DNA of 64,000 nucleotides. Source: Rebecca billardiae RCC1528 (taxonomy: Eukaryota; Haptophyta). A program made the position numbers and the translations under genes. Shown here in pieces: positions 54,796-64,000 of the stretch. The notes below the pieces were generated by a model. The model made no database searches. It saw nothing but the letters and a program-made list of their open reading frames with translations, and was not told where the DNA came from. How positions within the stretch are numbered: the stretch's first letter is position 1; each line of letters opens with the position of its first letter. The stretch lies in contig OZ251231.1 of NCBI GenBank assembly GCA_965240325.2, forward strand, positions 2,046,001 through 2,110,000, in the 5' to 3' direction.

Positions 54796-56571
54796 ATGTG
54801 CGCGCGCCAGCTCCTGCTCGCCCTGCTCGGCGCGGGTGCGGTCGTCGGCGCGTCTGCGCTGCGCGTGGCCCCGCCGCCACGCCATCGCGTCAGCTCGCCG
54901 GCGCGCGCGCGGCTGGCCATGGGCGGGAGCGGCAACGAGCGATCGCTCGGCAAGCGGTACGACCTCGTCGTGCTCGGCGCCGGCCCGACCGGCATCACCG
55001 CGGCGGTGAAGGCGGCGCAGCTCGGCCGCTCGGCGATCCTGATCGACGACCCGGGCAGTGGCGCGAAGCTGCAGGTCGGCGGCCCTTCGGGCCTCTTCTC
55101 CAAGGCGCTGCGCGACGTGTCGAAGCGGCTGAACGTGCGCACGCTGCGCTCGATGGGCATCCTCGACTCGAGCATCTGGGCGCAGGCGCAGAGCCTGTGC
55201 AAGGAGATCGCGCTGGTGGAGACGCAGAACACGGTGCGCAAGCTGCAGCAGGCGGGCGTGCCGCGCATCCAGGGCGCCGCCGCCTTCGACCGCGTGGGCA
55301 GCGACGGCTCGCTCGTCGTGCGGTGCGCGATGCGCGACGGCTCGAGCCTGCTGGTGCGCGCCGAGCGCGCGCTCATCGCGACGGGCTCGCGCGCGTGGGC
55401 GGCGCCGGGGATCCCGCTGGACGGGCGGCGCGTGTTCGACTCGGACTCGATCAAGCGGCTCTCCTACCTCCCCACCTCCGTCGTCATCACCGGCTCGGGC
55501 ATCATCGCGATCGAGTTTGCCAAGATCTTCTCGGCGCTCGGCGCGCACACGACGCTGCTCGTGCGCGGCCCGTCGCTCGGGCGCTGCCTCGAGCGCTTCG
55601 GGATGGACGGCTCGTTCGGCGCAGAGGTGAAGCAGTCGCTCGAGGAGAGCGGGATCCAGCTCCTCTTCAACACCGAGGTCGTCCCGGACTCGTTCGACGT
55701 GCCCGCCTCGCTCGGGGCGCCGATCCGTCTGCGCGTGCGCTCGACCGCGCCCGCCGCGCCGTCGCCGCCGCCGCCGCCGCCGCCGCCAAGGTCGCCCTTC
55801 GACCTGCTGGGCGGCGCGCGCGCGCCGAAGGCGACGAGCGCGGAGAGCGCCGCGCCCGTGGAGCGCGAGCTCGAGTGCAGCTGCTACATGCTCGCTGCCG
55901 GGCGCGACGCGAACACGGCGAGCCTCAACCTCGGCGCGGTCGGTATCTCTGCTGACGGCCGCGGCAACGTGCAGGTGGACGAGCAGCTGCGCACGGCCTG
56001 CCGCCGCGTGTGGGCGGCGGGCGACGTGCTCGGCCCGCCCTCGCTCGCGTCGACGGGCGTGGAGCAGGCCACCGCCGCCATCGCCGCGATGTTCGCCGCG
56101 GAGGCCGAGGCCTCCACCACCGCCGCCAAAACCACCGCCGACCTCCGCCCCGAGTCGTTGCTCTCCTCGTCGGAGCGCTACCCGGTCGGCATCTGGACGA
56201 CGCCCGAGATGGCCTACTTTGGGAGGACGCTCAAGCGGGCGCGCGAGGACGGGATCGAGGGCGTGGAGGGCGTGGCGAGGTACTCGGACACGCTGCGCGG
56301 CCACGTGAACCGCTGCTCCATCGGCTCGGCCAAGCTCGTCGTCGGCGCGCCCGGCGGCGAGGTGCTGGGCGTGTTCCTCTTTGGGGACGAGGCGTGCGAG
56401 CTCGTGCACTACGGCATGGAGCTGGTCGTGAGCAAGCGCACGGTGTACGACGTGCGCGACACGATGTTCGCCGCGGTGACGTACCACGAGCTCTTCAAAA
56501 ACGCCGCAGAGGACGCGATCGCCAAGCTCGCCACACCCTCCGGGTCGGCGCGCGCGCAGTCGGACGAATGA
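54796..56571 (+). CDS. Plastid-type flavoprotein related to pyridine-nucleotide transhydrogenase, redox Cys missing
   Basis: The start at 54796 (MCARQLLLALLGAGAVVGASALR) opens with a signal peptide followed by ASALRVAPPPRHRV, a bipartite plastid-like presequence. The same frame runs further upstream, but only as Arg-rich antisense of the neighbour. The 591-residue product has the dinucleotide-binding motifs VVLGAGPTGITAA (about 56) and VVITGSGIIAIEFAKIF (about 230), the ATGSRA motif and AAGDVLGPPSLASTG. The dimerisation domain includes YPVGIWTTPEMAYFGRT. The fold is that of class-I pyridine-nucleotide disulfide oxidoreductases, nearest by eye to SthA. At the active-site position the sequence is VGGPSGLFSKALRD, so the CxxxxC pair is absent. 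A Pro-run and Ala-rich insert occurs near residue 318. Likely an NAD(P)H:NAD(P) transhydrogenase or non-disulfide reductase (inference). Confidence 0.83.
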   Translation: MCARQLLLALLGAGAVVGASALRVAPPPRHRVSSPARARLAMGGSGNERSLGKRYDLVVLGAGPTGITAAVKAAQLGRSAILIDDPGSGAKLQVGGPSGLFSKALRDVSKRLNVRTLRSMGILDSSIWAQAQSLCKEIALVETQNTVRKLQQAGVPRIQGAAAFDRVGSDGSLVVRCAMRDGSSLLVRAERALIATGSRAWAAPGIPLDGRRVFDSDSIKRLSYLPTSVVITGSGIIAIEFAKIFSALGAHTTLLVRGPSLGRCLERFGMDGSFGAEVKQSLEESGIQLLFNTEVVPDSFDVPASLGAPIRLRVRSTAPAAPSPPPPPPPPRSPFDLLGGARAPKATSAESAAPVERELECSCYMLAAGRDANTASLNLGAVGISADGRGNVQVDEQLRTACRRVWAAGDVLGPPSLASTGVEQATAAIAAMFAAEAEASTTAAKTTADLRPESLLSSSERYPVGIWTTPEMAYFGRTLKRAREDGIEGVEGVARYSDTLRGHVNRCSIGSAKLVVGAPGGEVLGVFLFGDEACELVHYGMELVVSKRTVYDVRDTMFAAVTYHELFKNAAEDAIAKLATPSGSARAQSDE

Positions 56572-58850
56572 CCCGGTACACTGCGGTCCCGGTAGACTCC
56601 GTAGTAACGGCACTAACGGCCATCGTCTGAATCTCACGATGACGACATCACTGATCACATCGGCATCGCTGCTACTGCTGTACTTATCCGCCTGCATGAT
56701 GATAGCCTCGCGGGTCCAAACGCACTGGAGCACTTTCGGGGATTTTATCGCCAAATGAACGCGGGCCCCTAGGCACGCGCTCACACCCGGAAACAGCGTA
56801 ACAAATGGGCCCAGCCCGGGCGCAGCAAAAGTTTCGGCCTAAAAATCGCATCCGTGGCCCGTCGTGAGCGTGCGCGCGCGCGCCGCGGACAACTACGGAC
56901 ACATAGAGAATCGTCAGTCCGAATGTGGGTAAGTACTTAGCCTAAATGAGCCCAAACGCACGAACTTACTTATTAGCGTACGTCGAGGCGAGCATGAACC
57001 CTGGTACAGGCCATTAGGATGGGCTGTGGTCTGTGCGCAAGTGGCCGTACTCAACTACTGCAAGATCGACTATATTACCCATTTATACCCGCATATTATG
57101 GGCAATGTACCCGCATAAGTATGATTTCTGGACCTGTATAATTAAAATGCCACTATGTCGTTACATATTCGCCATAGGTGGGTAGCTGTCCCAGGCTGCA
57201 CGATTAGTGCGGCGCTCGGGGTGCAGTGGTCGGACGAGGCTCCGCCTGGCCTTCCGCGCACTCCTGCAGACAAGAAGAGGGCCGGACTCCCACCCGGCCA
57301 GGCGTGCGGCAGTCGGTCAGGTGCTGGACCTGGTCTGGAGACCATCTCCTGCGTAGCAACTGGCCGAGTGGCCGATCTGCGGCACAACGCGCGCCGCCGT
57401 GAGCCACACGGCAGGTTCGCAATGGATCCGGATCGCGTGTCCATGGCGGCGTGCATCGAGTATTTCAAGCTGTCAAGTCGCGTGCCACGCCCGCCCTTTC
57501 ACTTGGGGCATCAGTACTGCCTACAACGACGACATGTGCGTCCTTAGATGAGGCATAATCGCGATTCTAGCTGCCCGTCCAAGGGTCAGATCGCACGTCT
57601 TTGCTCGCCCGACAGCCTCAACGGCGGACTGATGTGATCCGCGGGTGACGATGCGACCGCTTCGAGTGCGCCTACGGCCACCACCGGGGTGGGGATCGTT
57701 CATGGGCACCCTCTGCGTGCCATGACATGCTCTGGCCTTGCGTGGTGACTTGGCCCACCGCGCGTAAACGGGAAAGACACCCGAGCACGTGCTTCCGAGC
57801 CACCCGAATGGCACAATGTGCCACCCATGGACACCAAACACGTGCCAGAGCGCGAGCCTTGCGTGCTGGAGTAGCCGCACGACACCAAGGAAGACGTATG
57901 AGCGCTCTCAACCATCTTCAAGCGACGACTCCGTCGACTCTGCCTCGCAGACCGCGGTACGATCCTCGACCTTGTGCTCGCAGCAAAGGCCATGACGGTA
58001 AAGCAGCACCCAGGCGATGGGAGTCAGCCGGCAGCCACTACACTGCGACTGTACACACCCAGCCCCGCAAGGCGAGCCATCCTGCTCGCCACCAGCCCGT
58101 CATACAGCTCCACGAGGAGCACAAATCGACAGCCGCCGCTCAGGACGACCCATGCGCAAACGTGACGGGACTGGCCGGATGAAGCGTAGGCGATGCGCAG
58201 CGCGCCCAACGCTGGTGGTGGCATCGAGTACATGCTAGGGGTAGGCGGTGGCCCACACGAGCCGTCGCGTGGCCCGCATATTACCCGAGGTGGCCCGTCT
58301 CGAAGGCGCCGCGCAACCCAGCAGGTGAGCGTTCGACGCGCGCCGTCAGGCGAGAAGTCGACCTGGCGACGGACCGCGGGCGGCGGAAGCAACGCAGACA
58401 TGTCGCTCAAGGTGTGCACGCACACCACCGGGGCACCCGAACGATGTGTCCAGCACTACACCTGACATGAGGCGGCGCAGTCGTCCAGTCGAGGCTCTCG
58501 AGCCCCTTCCCGACCTTCGTCGCGGCGAGCCGTCGGACGGCCGGTGGCGATTTTTGACGAGCGCGACGAGCGACTAGAAAAATCGGGAGAAATCAGGCGC
58601 CGCCCAAAATCCGAAAAGGCTTTTTCACTGGCGAAAATCGGGATGGACCAGGCTATTATTTATTGATGACGCCGCGCCCGCCGATCCGCGAGCCGCGAGA
58701 CGACGCCGACGGATACTGAGTCTGATGGACTCTGATGCCAGTTCGAGGATATCCGTGATTCCGTCCGCATCTGAGTGACTGACAGTCTGATACTCGAGTG
58801 TCTGACGCTCAGACGCTGATGATGAGACGACGGCGCTGAATATATATATA

Positions 58851-58885
58851 CCACGTCGTTAATATATATATATTTAACGACGTGG
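58851..58885. repeat. 12-bp-arm hairpin with AT loop
   Basis: CCACGTCGTTAA (58851-58862) and its reverse complement (58874-58885) enclose an 11-nt AT loop. The left half plus loop recurs at 15604-15622. Confidence 0.85.
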
Positions 58886-59076
58886 CAGCATCGGACAAGC
58901 GTCAGGCTCAGAGTGCAACAGACACATAGAATGCGTCCGCGCCTTCCGTCCAGGTCAGACAGTGCGCCACCCGCAGCCCTGCCCCCCTACGGGAGCGGGG
59001 CCGGGATGGAGCACCGCCTCGGCCTGGGGCACGCGGCGGCGACGGCAGATGCCGCCGCGGCCGAGCGCCTTCCGGA

Positions 59077-59345
59077 GCACTTGGATGAGGGTGAGGTCGT
59101 AGTCGATGTCGCCGCCCGCCGACCTAGCGGCGAGCAGCTCCGGCAAGCGGCAGCCGCGGCTGTCGCCCCCGTGCGCCCGCGTGGGCGCCTGGATGAGGAT
59201 GAGGTCGTAGTACGCGTCGCCGCGCGCCGGCCAAGCGGCGCGCAGCTGCAGAAGAGGGGCTTGGAGAGTGAGCGCGCCGCCTAGCGCGCTCTGGGCGATG
59301 AAGCAGATGAGGTGGTAGTCGATGTCGCAGCCCAGCCCGCCGGCG
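59077..59345. repeat. Imperfect tandem repeat, 108-bp period, three copies
   Basis: The segment GGATGAGGATGAGGTCGTAG and variants recur with exact 108-bp spacing (59083, 59191, and GATGAGGTGG at 59306). The period is a multiple of three. On the minus strand all three copies lie in one open frame reading G-x-D-x-D/Y-Y-x-L-x-x-I-Q-like peptides. On the plus strand a stop separates copies two and three. No start codon or promoter supports a gene. Confidence 0.65.
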
Positions 59346-59511
59346 GGCTGCTGCAGATGCAGTGCTTGATGCTGGGGAACCTGGCCCCTGGGCGCGTCAC
59401 ACCCCGCACCCCCTGCCCCACCTAGGGTGGAGCGAAGGGCACGGAGGAGGCCAGCGCCAAGGGCCAGATGGGTGCAGCGGCGTCCACCTGCTGCATCGCC
59501 CCCCGAGGCGA

Positions 59512-59513
<2 letters not shown>

Positions 59514-59552
<39 letters not shown>
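59514..59552. repeat. (AT)n microsatellite
   Basis: About 19 AT units. Confidence 0.95.
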
Positions 59553-59554
<2 letters not shown>

Positions 59555-59918
59555 GATGATGACGAATCATAATATTATTGCATGTCACGCGCTGACTAGC
59601 TTGTAGCAGTTGTCATAGCTAACAGCAGGCGTTGAGTCTTGAGAGAGAGATGAGCCAGAGAGATAATAACCGGACGACTCGGATGCTGCCGTTGATGCGA
59701 TGTCAAAGCGCCGCCGCCGCCGCCGCGGCCCGCGCCGCTCGGTGACGGTCTCGGACGCGTGAGCGTCGCGCCGTCGCGCGCGCCGGCGCGGCGGACGAAA
59801 CGGGGAAGTGCTCATTGTCTGCCAGACATCACCTGCGTAGCTTTAGTTGCCTGCTGGTGGAACCGCGTACGATGACACGGATGACAGCGCTGACAACACC
59901 TGTGCGGATTAGGCAGAG

Positions 59919-59973
59919 TCACCGCCGCTCACCGCGTCTCAACCGCTCGCGTCGCAGATTGGAGTCGCCCCTT

Positions 59974-60004
<31 letters not shown>

Positions 60005-61259
60005 CCTCGCTCCCCTCCCCGTCCCCGTACCCACCACCGCCGCTGCCGTCGGCGTTGTCATGGCTGCCGTGCGAGTGCCGCCGCCGGTGCGCCTCGTGCT
60101 TCTTGCGCCGGATCCGCGCTATCCTTTCCATCAGGCGCTGCTGGTGCTCCCAGTACGCGTGGTGGGCCTGGCTGTCGGAGTGCCAGCGCGAGCAGCGCGG
60201 GATCACGTACGTCGGGTACTTCTCGCGCAGGTAGCTCATGAACTGGCGGTACACCCTGTCGACGCGCATCCGGTCGCCGCTGTTCCACCGCAGCTTGTCC
60301 CGGCTGGACGGGTGCGGCATGTGGATCACAAACTCGTCGCGCAGCACCCAGAACTCGTACGCGGCGTACTGCAGGTGGATGGTCCACTGCACCTTGTTCT
60401 TGCCGTACCCGGTGAACGACTGGTTGAAGCGCGGCATCTCCGGCGTGAGCCGCACCATCACATACGGCTCGTACTTGTCGCTCGCAAAGCACGTGATGCG
60501 CCGCAGCGTGTCGCGCTGCCGCCACCACGCCGAGTAGTCTGTCGAGTCGTGCGTGTAGCAGCCGGCGCAGAAGGGCGCGCAGTGCTGCATCGCCGAGCAG
60601 TGCCTCAACGCCGCCTGGTCGACCGGCGAGTTGCGCACCGCCCGCGCGTAGCACAGCTCCGCCTCGCTCCTCTTCTGGGCCGTGCCAAGCTTCACAAACT
60701 GCGCAACCGAGTCGGCAGGCTCGTAGAGCGCGCGCCCCCGGCCGTGGCATTGCTGCTCGCCGTACTGGAAGGCGGGCGCGACGACGGCCACGTCTTCACG
60801 CGTGCCGTACGACGGCGACTCGACGACGCCCATCAGCGACGCCCACAGCCGCGGGCTTGGAAGGAAGTCGATGTCGCAGATGAAGATGTGTGTCGTCCTC
60901 GCAGCCGCAATCGCGACGTTGCGCATCCAGTTGATGGGGTAGCGCATGGCGCCGTGCCGAGATTGCGGGTACGTGAAGTACTGCACATGTAGCCGCGAGA
61001 CGTTGCCCCCATAGAACTGCTCGTACTCCTGGGCATTCAGCGTGGGCTTCTTGCTCTTAGGCAGCAGGACTGTCACAGAGATCGGGCCGGCCCAGCGCGA
61101 GGCGATCTTGCGCAGTGCGTGCAGGCGGTCCAGCGTAAGCGTACTGATCAGCGTCACGCCGTTCTGCTGCTGGACGCTCGGCGGCAGGGCGAACGCAGCG
61201 GCGAGTATGAAGAACAGTGCGACGCACGGGCCGCGGAGCGCGGCGCGCAGCCCCGCCAT
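59919..61259 (-). CDS. GT49/LARGE-type glycosyltransferase
   Basis: The start at 61259 (MAGLRAALRGPCVALFFILAAAFALPP) gives a type II membrane anchor directly at the N-terminus; a longer ATG at 61406 would precede it with a 49-residue Pro/Ser/Arg leader. The product is 446 residues and intronless. The catalytic domain shows NWMRNVAIAAARTTHIFICDIDFLPS, with the metal-binding DxD as DID (about 129), and later KYEPYVMVRL, PRFNQSFTGYGKNKVQW, YEFWVLRDEFVIHMPHPSS. These match the LARGE/B4GAT1 glucuronyl/xylosyltransferase family (GT49), which extend surface glycans in the Golgi. The C-terminus is a His/Arg-rich then acidic low-complexity tail. The donor sugar cannot be read from sequence. Confidence 0.9.
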
Positions 61260-61746
61260 CGCATGCGCGGTTTTGACTTTTGATGACCGACAATGAAATA
61301 AAGGGGCGCGCGGCGAGGGCGCTCCCGACCGGCTGCTGGGCGTTCTCACGACGCCAGCAGCACTTTCCGCAACGGGTGTCCCAGACCCGCCCGTGCCCCG
61401 TCCCAACTTACGAACTGCTGGTCATCATGACTGATGACCGCGATCCTGATCCTGATCACCTGGCGGACGTGAGTCGACGGCTTACGGCATGCGCCATGCG
61501 CCACGATTCTGAGAGTGAGTCGCTGAGGACATCCAAATGCCCCGCACAGAGTCTCGATGAGTGTCCCCACTGCCGTCGTGTCAAAGTCAGGCAAGAAATC
61601 GGGGATGCGGCGGCATGCAGCAGCCGGCGGCGCGGGCTGTCAGCGGTCAGGCAGGCACGGTGCGCGGGATGAATCCCGACAGTGAGGCGCACACAGCTGG
61701 CAGCGGCGTTCTAGTAGGCTGGTGCGTGCGATGCTAGGCGGTGAGC
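61260..61746. other. Spacer, probable promoter of the GT49 gene
   Basis: Lies between two minus-strand genes. Nothing recognised beyond position. Confidence 0.5.
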
Positions 61747-62580
61747 TCACGGCGCTGCGCCCGTGAAATGGATGCGCGTCCTCTGCGCCGATCCATCCTG
61801 GGCCGCGCCGTTGCTCGCGGCGTGCTGCTGCAGGCTGCGGATGTACATGCCAGACGAGCACGTCAGGTACACGCACAAGACCACAATCAGGGCGACGTAG
61901 CGGAGGCTTGGCGAGCCCTCCCCGCCCTTCTCGCCATCGAGGTGGTAGCACATGAAGGCGATCCACCCGCCCAGGCCCAGCCATGAGAGCGCTGCGCCCA
62001 CGACCACCCACCTGGGCAGTTTCTTCTCCTTCTTGCAGCGCGCGCCTTCAAGCTCCGTCTCGTACGGCAACCGGTACGGCTCGTTGCAGATGGCGCACGT
62101 GAGCCGGCTCTGGACCGAGCGCGTGCGCTTGGTCATGGAGTGGTTGAGGTACTCCTCGAGGCACGTCTGGTGCACGGAGAGCGAGTGGCACGCGCACACG
62201 TTCCCCACCAGCAGCGGGGGTGTGGCCTCCATGCAAATGAAGCACACGCGCTGATTCACATCCTGCTGCGTGTCGGCCTGGCCTTTCACGCTGCGCTCGG
62301 CGGCGTCACCACCACCTGGGCTGACAGAGGGAGTTGTAGGAGCGTCCTCAAGCGCATGCGCCTCGGCGCTGTCGACGACGATCGCGATAGATTCCAGCGC
62401 GGCGGGTGCACGTGCGTGCGGCCCGTCGTCCTGCTCCTCGCCCGCCGCGGCCGCGTCAGCTGGCGCGTTCGCCCCCTCGAGGTCGCGCCCAGCGGCGACG
62501 GTCGCATCGTCTGCAGCCGGTACACCGTCTACGGCTGCTTCTCTTTCGTGTCGTGCGTCGCCCTCTTCGTCGGAAATCAT
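61747..62580 (-). CDS. Membrane-bound RING-CH (MARCH-like) E3 ubiquitin ligase
   Basis: A single frame of 277 residues. The first 100 residues are acidic, Ala-rich and probably disordered. A RING-CH finger follows (about 111-170): CFIC, VCACHSLSVHQTCLEEYL, LTCAICNEPY, giving the C4HC3 zinc ligands. The spacing between the CxC pair and the His is five residues, against seven in typical MARCH proteins. Two transmembrane helices follow (VVVGAALSWLGLGGWIAFMC and YVALIVVLCVYLTCSSGMYI), with a short polar tail. Family members attach ubiquitin to membrane proteins for endocytosis or degradation. The Trp usual in the finger (QW) is Tyr here. Confidence 0.88.
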   Translation of the reverse strand: MISDEEGDARHEREAAVDGVPAADDATVAAGRDLEGANAPADAAAAGEEQDDGPHARAPAALESIAIVVDSAEAHALEDAPTTPSVSPGGGDAAERSVKGQADTQQDVNQRVCFICMEATPPLLVGNVCACHSLSVHQTCLEEYLNHSMTKRTRSVQSRLTCAICNEPYRLPYETELEGARCKKEKKLPRWVVVGAALSWLGLGGWIAFMCYHLDGEKGGEGSPSLRYVALIVVLCVYLTCSSGMYIRSLQQHAASNGAAQDGSAQRTRIHFTGAAP

Positions 62581-63469
62581 CGTCGCCTAATGAGGTCAAC
62601 CGGTGGCAGGCTGCCAGGCCGGGCGGCCGGGGGGGTTGCGGTTGGCGACTGGCGAGGAAGAACTTCCGCGTCATCCTTCGTCGCGGCGAATAAATTGCTC
62701 GCGGAATCGCCGTCGGCCTAATATCCAAGACCTTGATAGATAGCAGTGATGTACTGATGTGGGTACCAGTGCGTTCGTCAATACGTTGACGGCACGACGC
62801 AACGACCCTTCCAAAGATCATCAGTAATCGATCGTCCCTTCTCTTTGTACGGCAGATTCAAGATCTGATGAGAGGACAAACGGCTGATGAATCGCGATGG
62901 CGGAACGCGCGCCCACCTTGGCAGTGGGAGTCGTAATGCGCTACCTCACCGAGGCCGTGGGTCGGGGGAGACATCTAGGTACCGCTTGCGCACCCACCGT
63001 GCACCCGATGGGAGTGATGCGGTGCGCGCTGCGGGCTGCTGAGTGCAGGCTCGGTGTTCGCTGGCGCGAGCGGCCACCAAGTTGCCAGGTGAGAGCGACC
63101 GTGAGTGCACGCCCTGTGAGCTGCGGATGGTAGCATGGCGCACACCACTAGATGCTAGTACTCACGGCACCCGACGCACGACAAGGCCCTGGTCACGCGC
63201 ACCGCGCGTTGCCACGACCTCACGCGCATTGATACGCGCGGGGACGGCCGGCGTCGTGCCGGGCGCGGCCCGCCGGACCGGCGGTCCGTGAGGTGACTCC
63301 GCGTGAGAGTCAGGTGGCTCGGCGGCGCGGTGCCATCTGCGACTGATGCTGCTCGGATCTACAATGTCATAATCAGCATCATCGTCGTCTAAAAAGTAAA
63401 ATGCTGACGATCACGGTCCGATGGCGCATACATACGTCTCACGCCCATCGGCGTCGCGTCAATCCGTCA
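62581..63469. other. Spacer, no gene recognised
   Basis: Lies between the RING-CH gene start and the C-terminus of the right-edge gene. Short frames only. Confidence 0.5.
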
Positions 63470-64000
63470 TCATGACTTATTGGATCCCCTCGAGTTGGAC
63501 CTCGAGCGCGCGAAGGAGAGCTTTGGCACGAGCATCCGCGCCGCGGGCGCGTGCCCGCCGTACTCGCCGTTGCGGCGGAACGACAAGCGCGGACGTGCAG
63601 CCGCTTCCGCCCCGTCGTCGGGGCGTGACACCCTGGCGCCAACACCGCCCTGGCGCATGGACGGCGGCACGCCGCGCGCGGACGGCGGCGCGCCGCGCGC
63701 GGACGGCGGCGCACCGCGCGCGGACGGCGGCGCACCGCGCGCGGACGGCGGCGCGCCACCGTTGCGCGTGTAGCTGTCCGATCGCGCCATGCCGCCGTTG
63801 CGCGCGCTCGGCAGCCTCCCTCTGTCGTCCGCGTAGCGCGCGCTCTCGAGCACAGCCTGCGTGTGCGCCTCGATCAGCTCCTTACGCGCGCGCCCTTTGA
63901 GCTGCGGCGGCGTGTTGCGGAAGTTCTGCTGCGGCGAATCGTACGCGCCGTTCGCGCCGCCGCCGCCGTTGCGCATGCCATTGGCGCTGCCACCAGAGGG
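63470..64000 (-). CDS. C-terminal part of a gene cut by the right edge
   Basis: A minus-strand frame is open from base 64000 to a stop at 63470, giving 176 visible residues, so the start lies outside. It contains GRARKELIEAHTQAVLESAR, a helical stretch, and a tandem of five six-residue units (GAPPSAR type, 18-bp period, near 63660-63755), then a Ser/Arg-rich tail (SFARSRSNSRGSNKS). No family is recognised. The mixed composition and non-GC-driven residues (N, Q, F, Y) support a real gene more than chance. Confidence 0.55.
   Translation of the reverse strand, partial: PSGGSANGMRNGGGGANGAYDSPQQNFRNTPPQLKGRARKELIEAHTQAVLESARYADDRGRLPSARNGGMARSDSYTRNGGAPPSARGAPPSARGAPPSARGAPPSARGVPPSMRQGGVGARVSRPDDGAEAAARPRLSFRRNGEYGGHAPAARMLVPKLSFARSRSNSRGSNKS

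Larger units (their letters stand above)
56572..59918. other. 3.3-kb gene-poor spacer with repeats
   Basis: No intact gene is recognised. It contains an inverted repeat around AT (58851-58885), a 108-bp-period tandem repeat (59077-59345) and an AT microsatellite. Frames around 57.5-58.5 kb are short and broken and may be a relic of something, but I cannot name it. Confidence 0.55.

Noticed and set aside
57361-57420. Second TGGCCGAGTGG box A-like site
   Set aside because: The box B position reads GGTTCGCAATG, which lacks the required A, and no stems form.
57521-58428. Possible decayed reverse-transcriptase or other protein fragment on the minus strand
   Set aside because: Short stretches look protein-like, but frames change repeatedly and no catalytic motif is found.
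1-64000. CRISPR array, riboswitch, rRNA or operon structure
   Set aside because: No regularly spaced direct repeats with unique spacers, no rRNA-like sequence, and gene layout with introns is eukaryotic.

Overview
The window looks like nuclear DNA of a GC-rich single-celled alga, most likely one with a secondary red plastid (haptophyte-like; a pelagophyte or another such lineage cannot be excluded from sequence alone). The grounds are: genes lie singly on both strands with no operons; 14 short GT-AG introns (105-172 nt) split seven or more genes, and most begin GTGCG; two proteins begin with a hydrophobic signal peptide followed by an ASAFxP-like and basic stretch, the usual presequence for a plastid reached through the ER; there is a front-end fatty-acid desaturase; and spacers carry AT, GA and G microsatellites. 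No bacterial-style signals are present.

Layout. 1-255: N-terminus of a minus-strand gene running off the left edge. 1.0-3.0 kb: IQ-motif membrane protein. 3.3-4.2 kb: six-ShK-domain protein ending in KDEL. 4.6-7.8 kb: DUF726/TMCO4-type hydrolase. 8.4-9.4 kb: PHO80-type cyclin. 9.4-11.2 kb: spacer with a tRNA-like relic. 11.2-12.6 kb: TraB-family protein. 12.9-15.5 kb: proline-rich cell-surface protein with an SRCR domain. 15.5-17.2 kb: microsatellite-rich spacer. 17.2-19.8 kb: ATM1/HMT1-type half ABC transporter with a plastid-like presequence. 20.1-21.6 kb: front-end desaturase. 22.1-35.6 kb: a 4,296-residue secreted or membrane protein built from four PA domains, about 30 PPC-like beta-sandwich repeats and one FnIII-like domain. 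36.3-38.5 kb: SLC6 transporter. 38.6-44.1 kb: a 5,557-bp composite foldback element. 45.0-46.3 kb: organellar release factor RF1. 46.7-49.1 kb: CPA2-type cation/proton antiporter. 50.0-51.1 kb: SLC35B-type nucleotide-sugar transporter. 51.4-54.6 kb: HEAT-like solenoid protein. 54.8-56.6 kb: flavoprotein reductase-like protein without redox cysteines. 56.6-59.9 kb: gene-poor spacer. 59.9-61.3 kb: GT49/LARGE-type glycosyltransferase. 61.7-62.6 kb: membrane RING-CH E3 ligase. 63.5-64.0 kb: C-terminus of a gene running off the right edge.

The genes do not form one pathway. Several belong to the secretory and surface system: the ShK-KDEL protein, nucleotide-sugar transporter, GT49 enzyme, giant PA/PPC protein and SRCR protein. 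Others serve organelles: the ABC transporter, flavoprotein and RF1.

The most unusual object is the foldback element. It has 125-bp terminal inverted repeats made of four 12-bp-core palindromes, an 11-bp direct repeat on each side, and two internal inverted repeats (907 bp and about 227 bp arms), with no recognisable transposase. It sits 50 bp beyond the 5' side of the SLC6 start codon when its target-site copy is counted.
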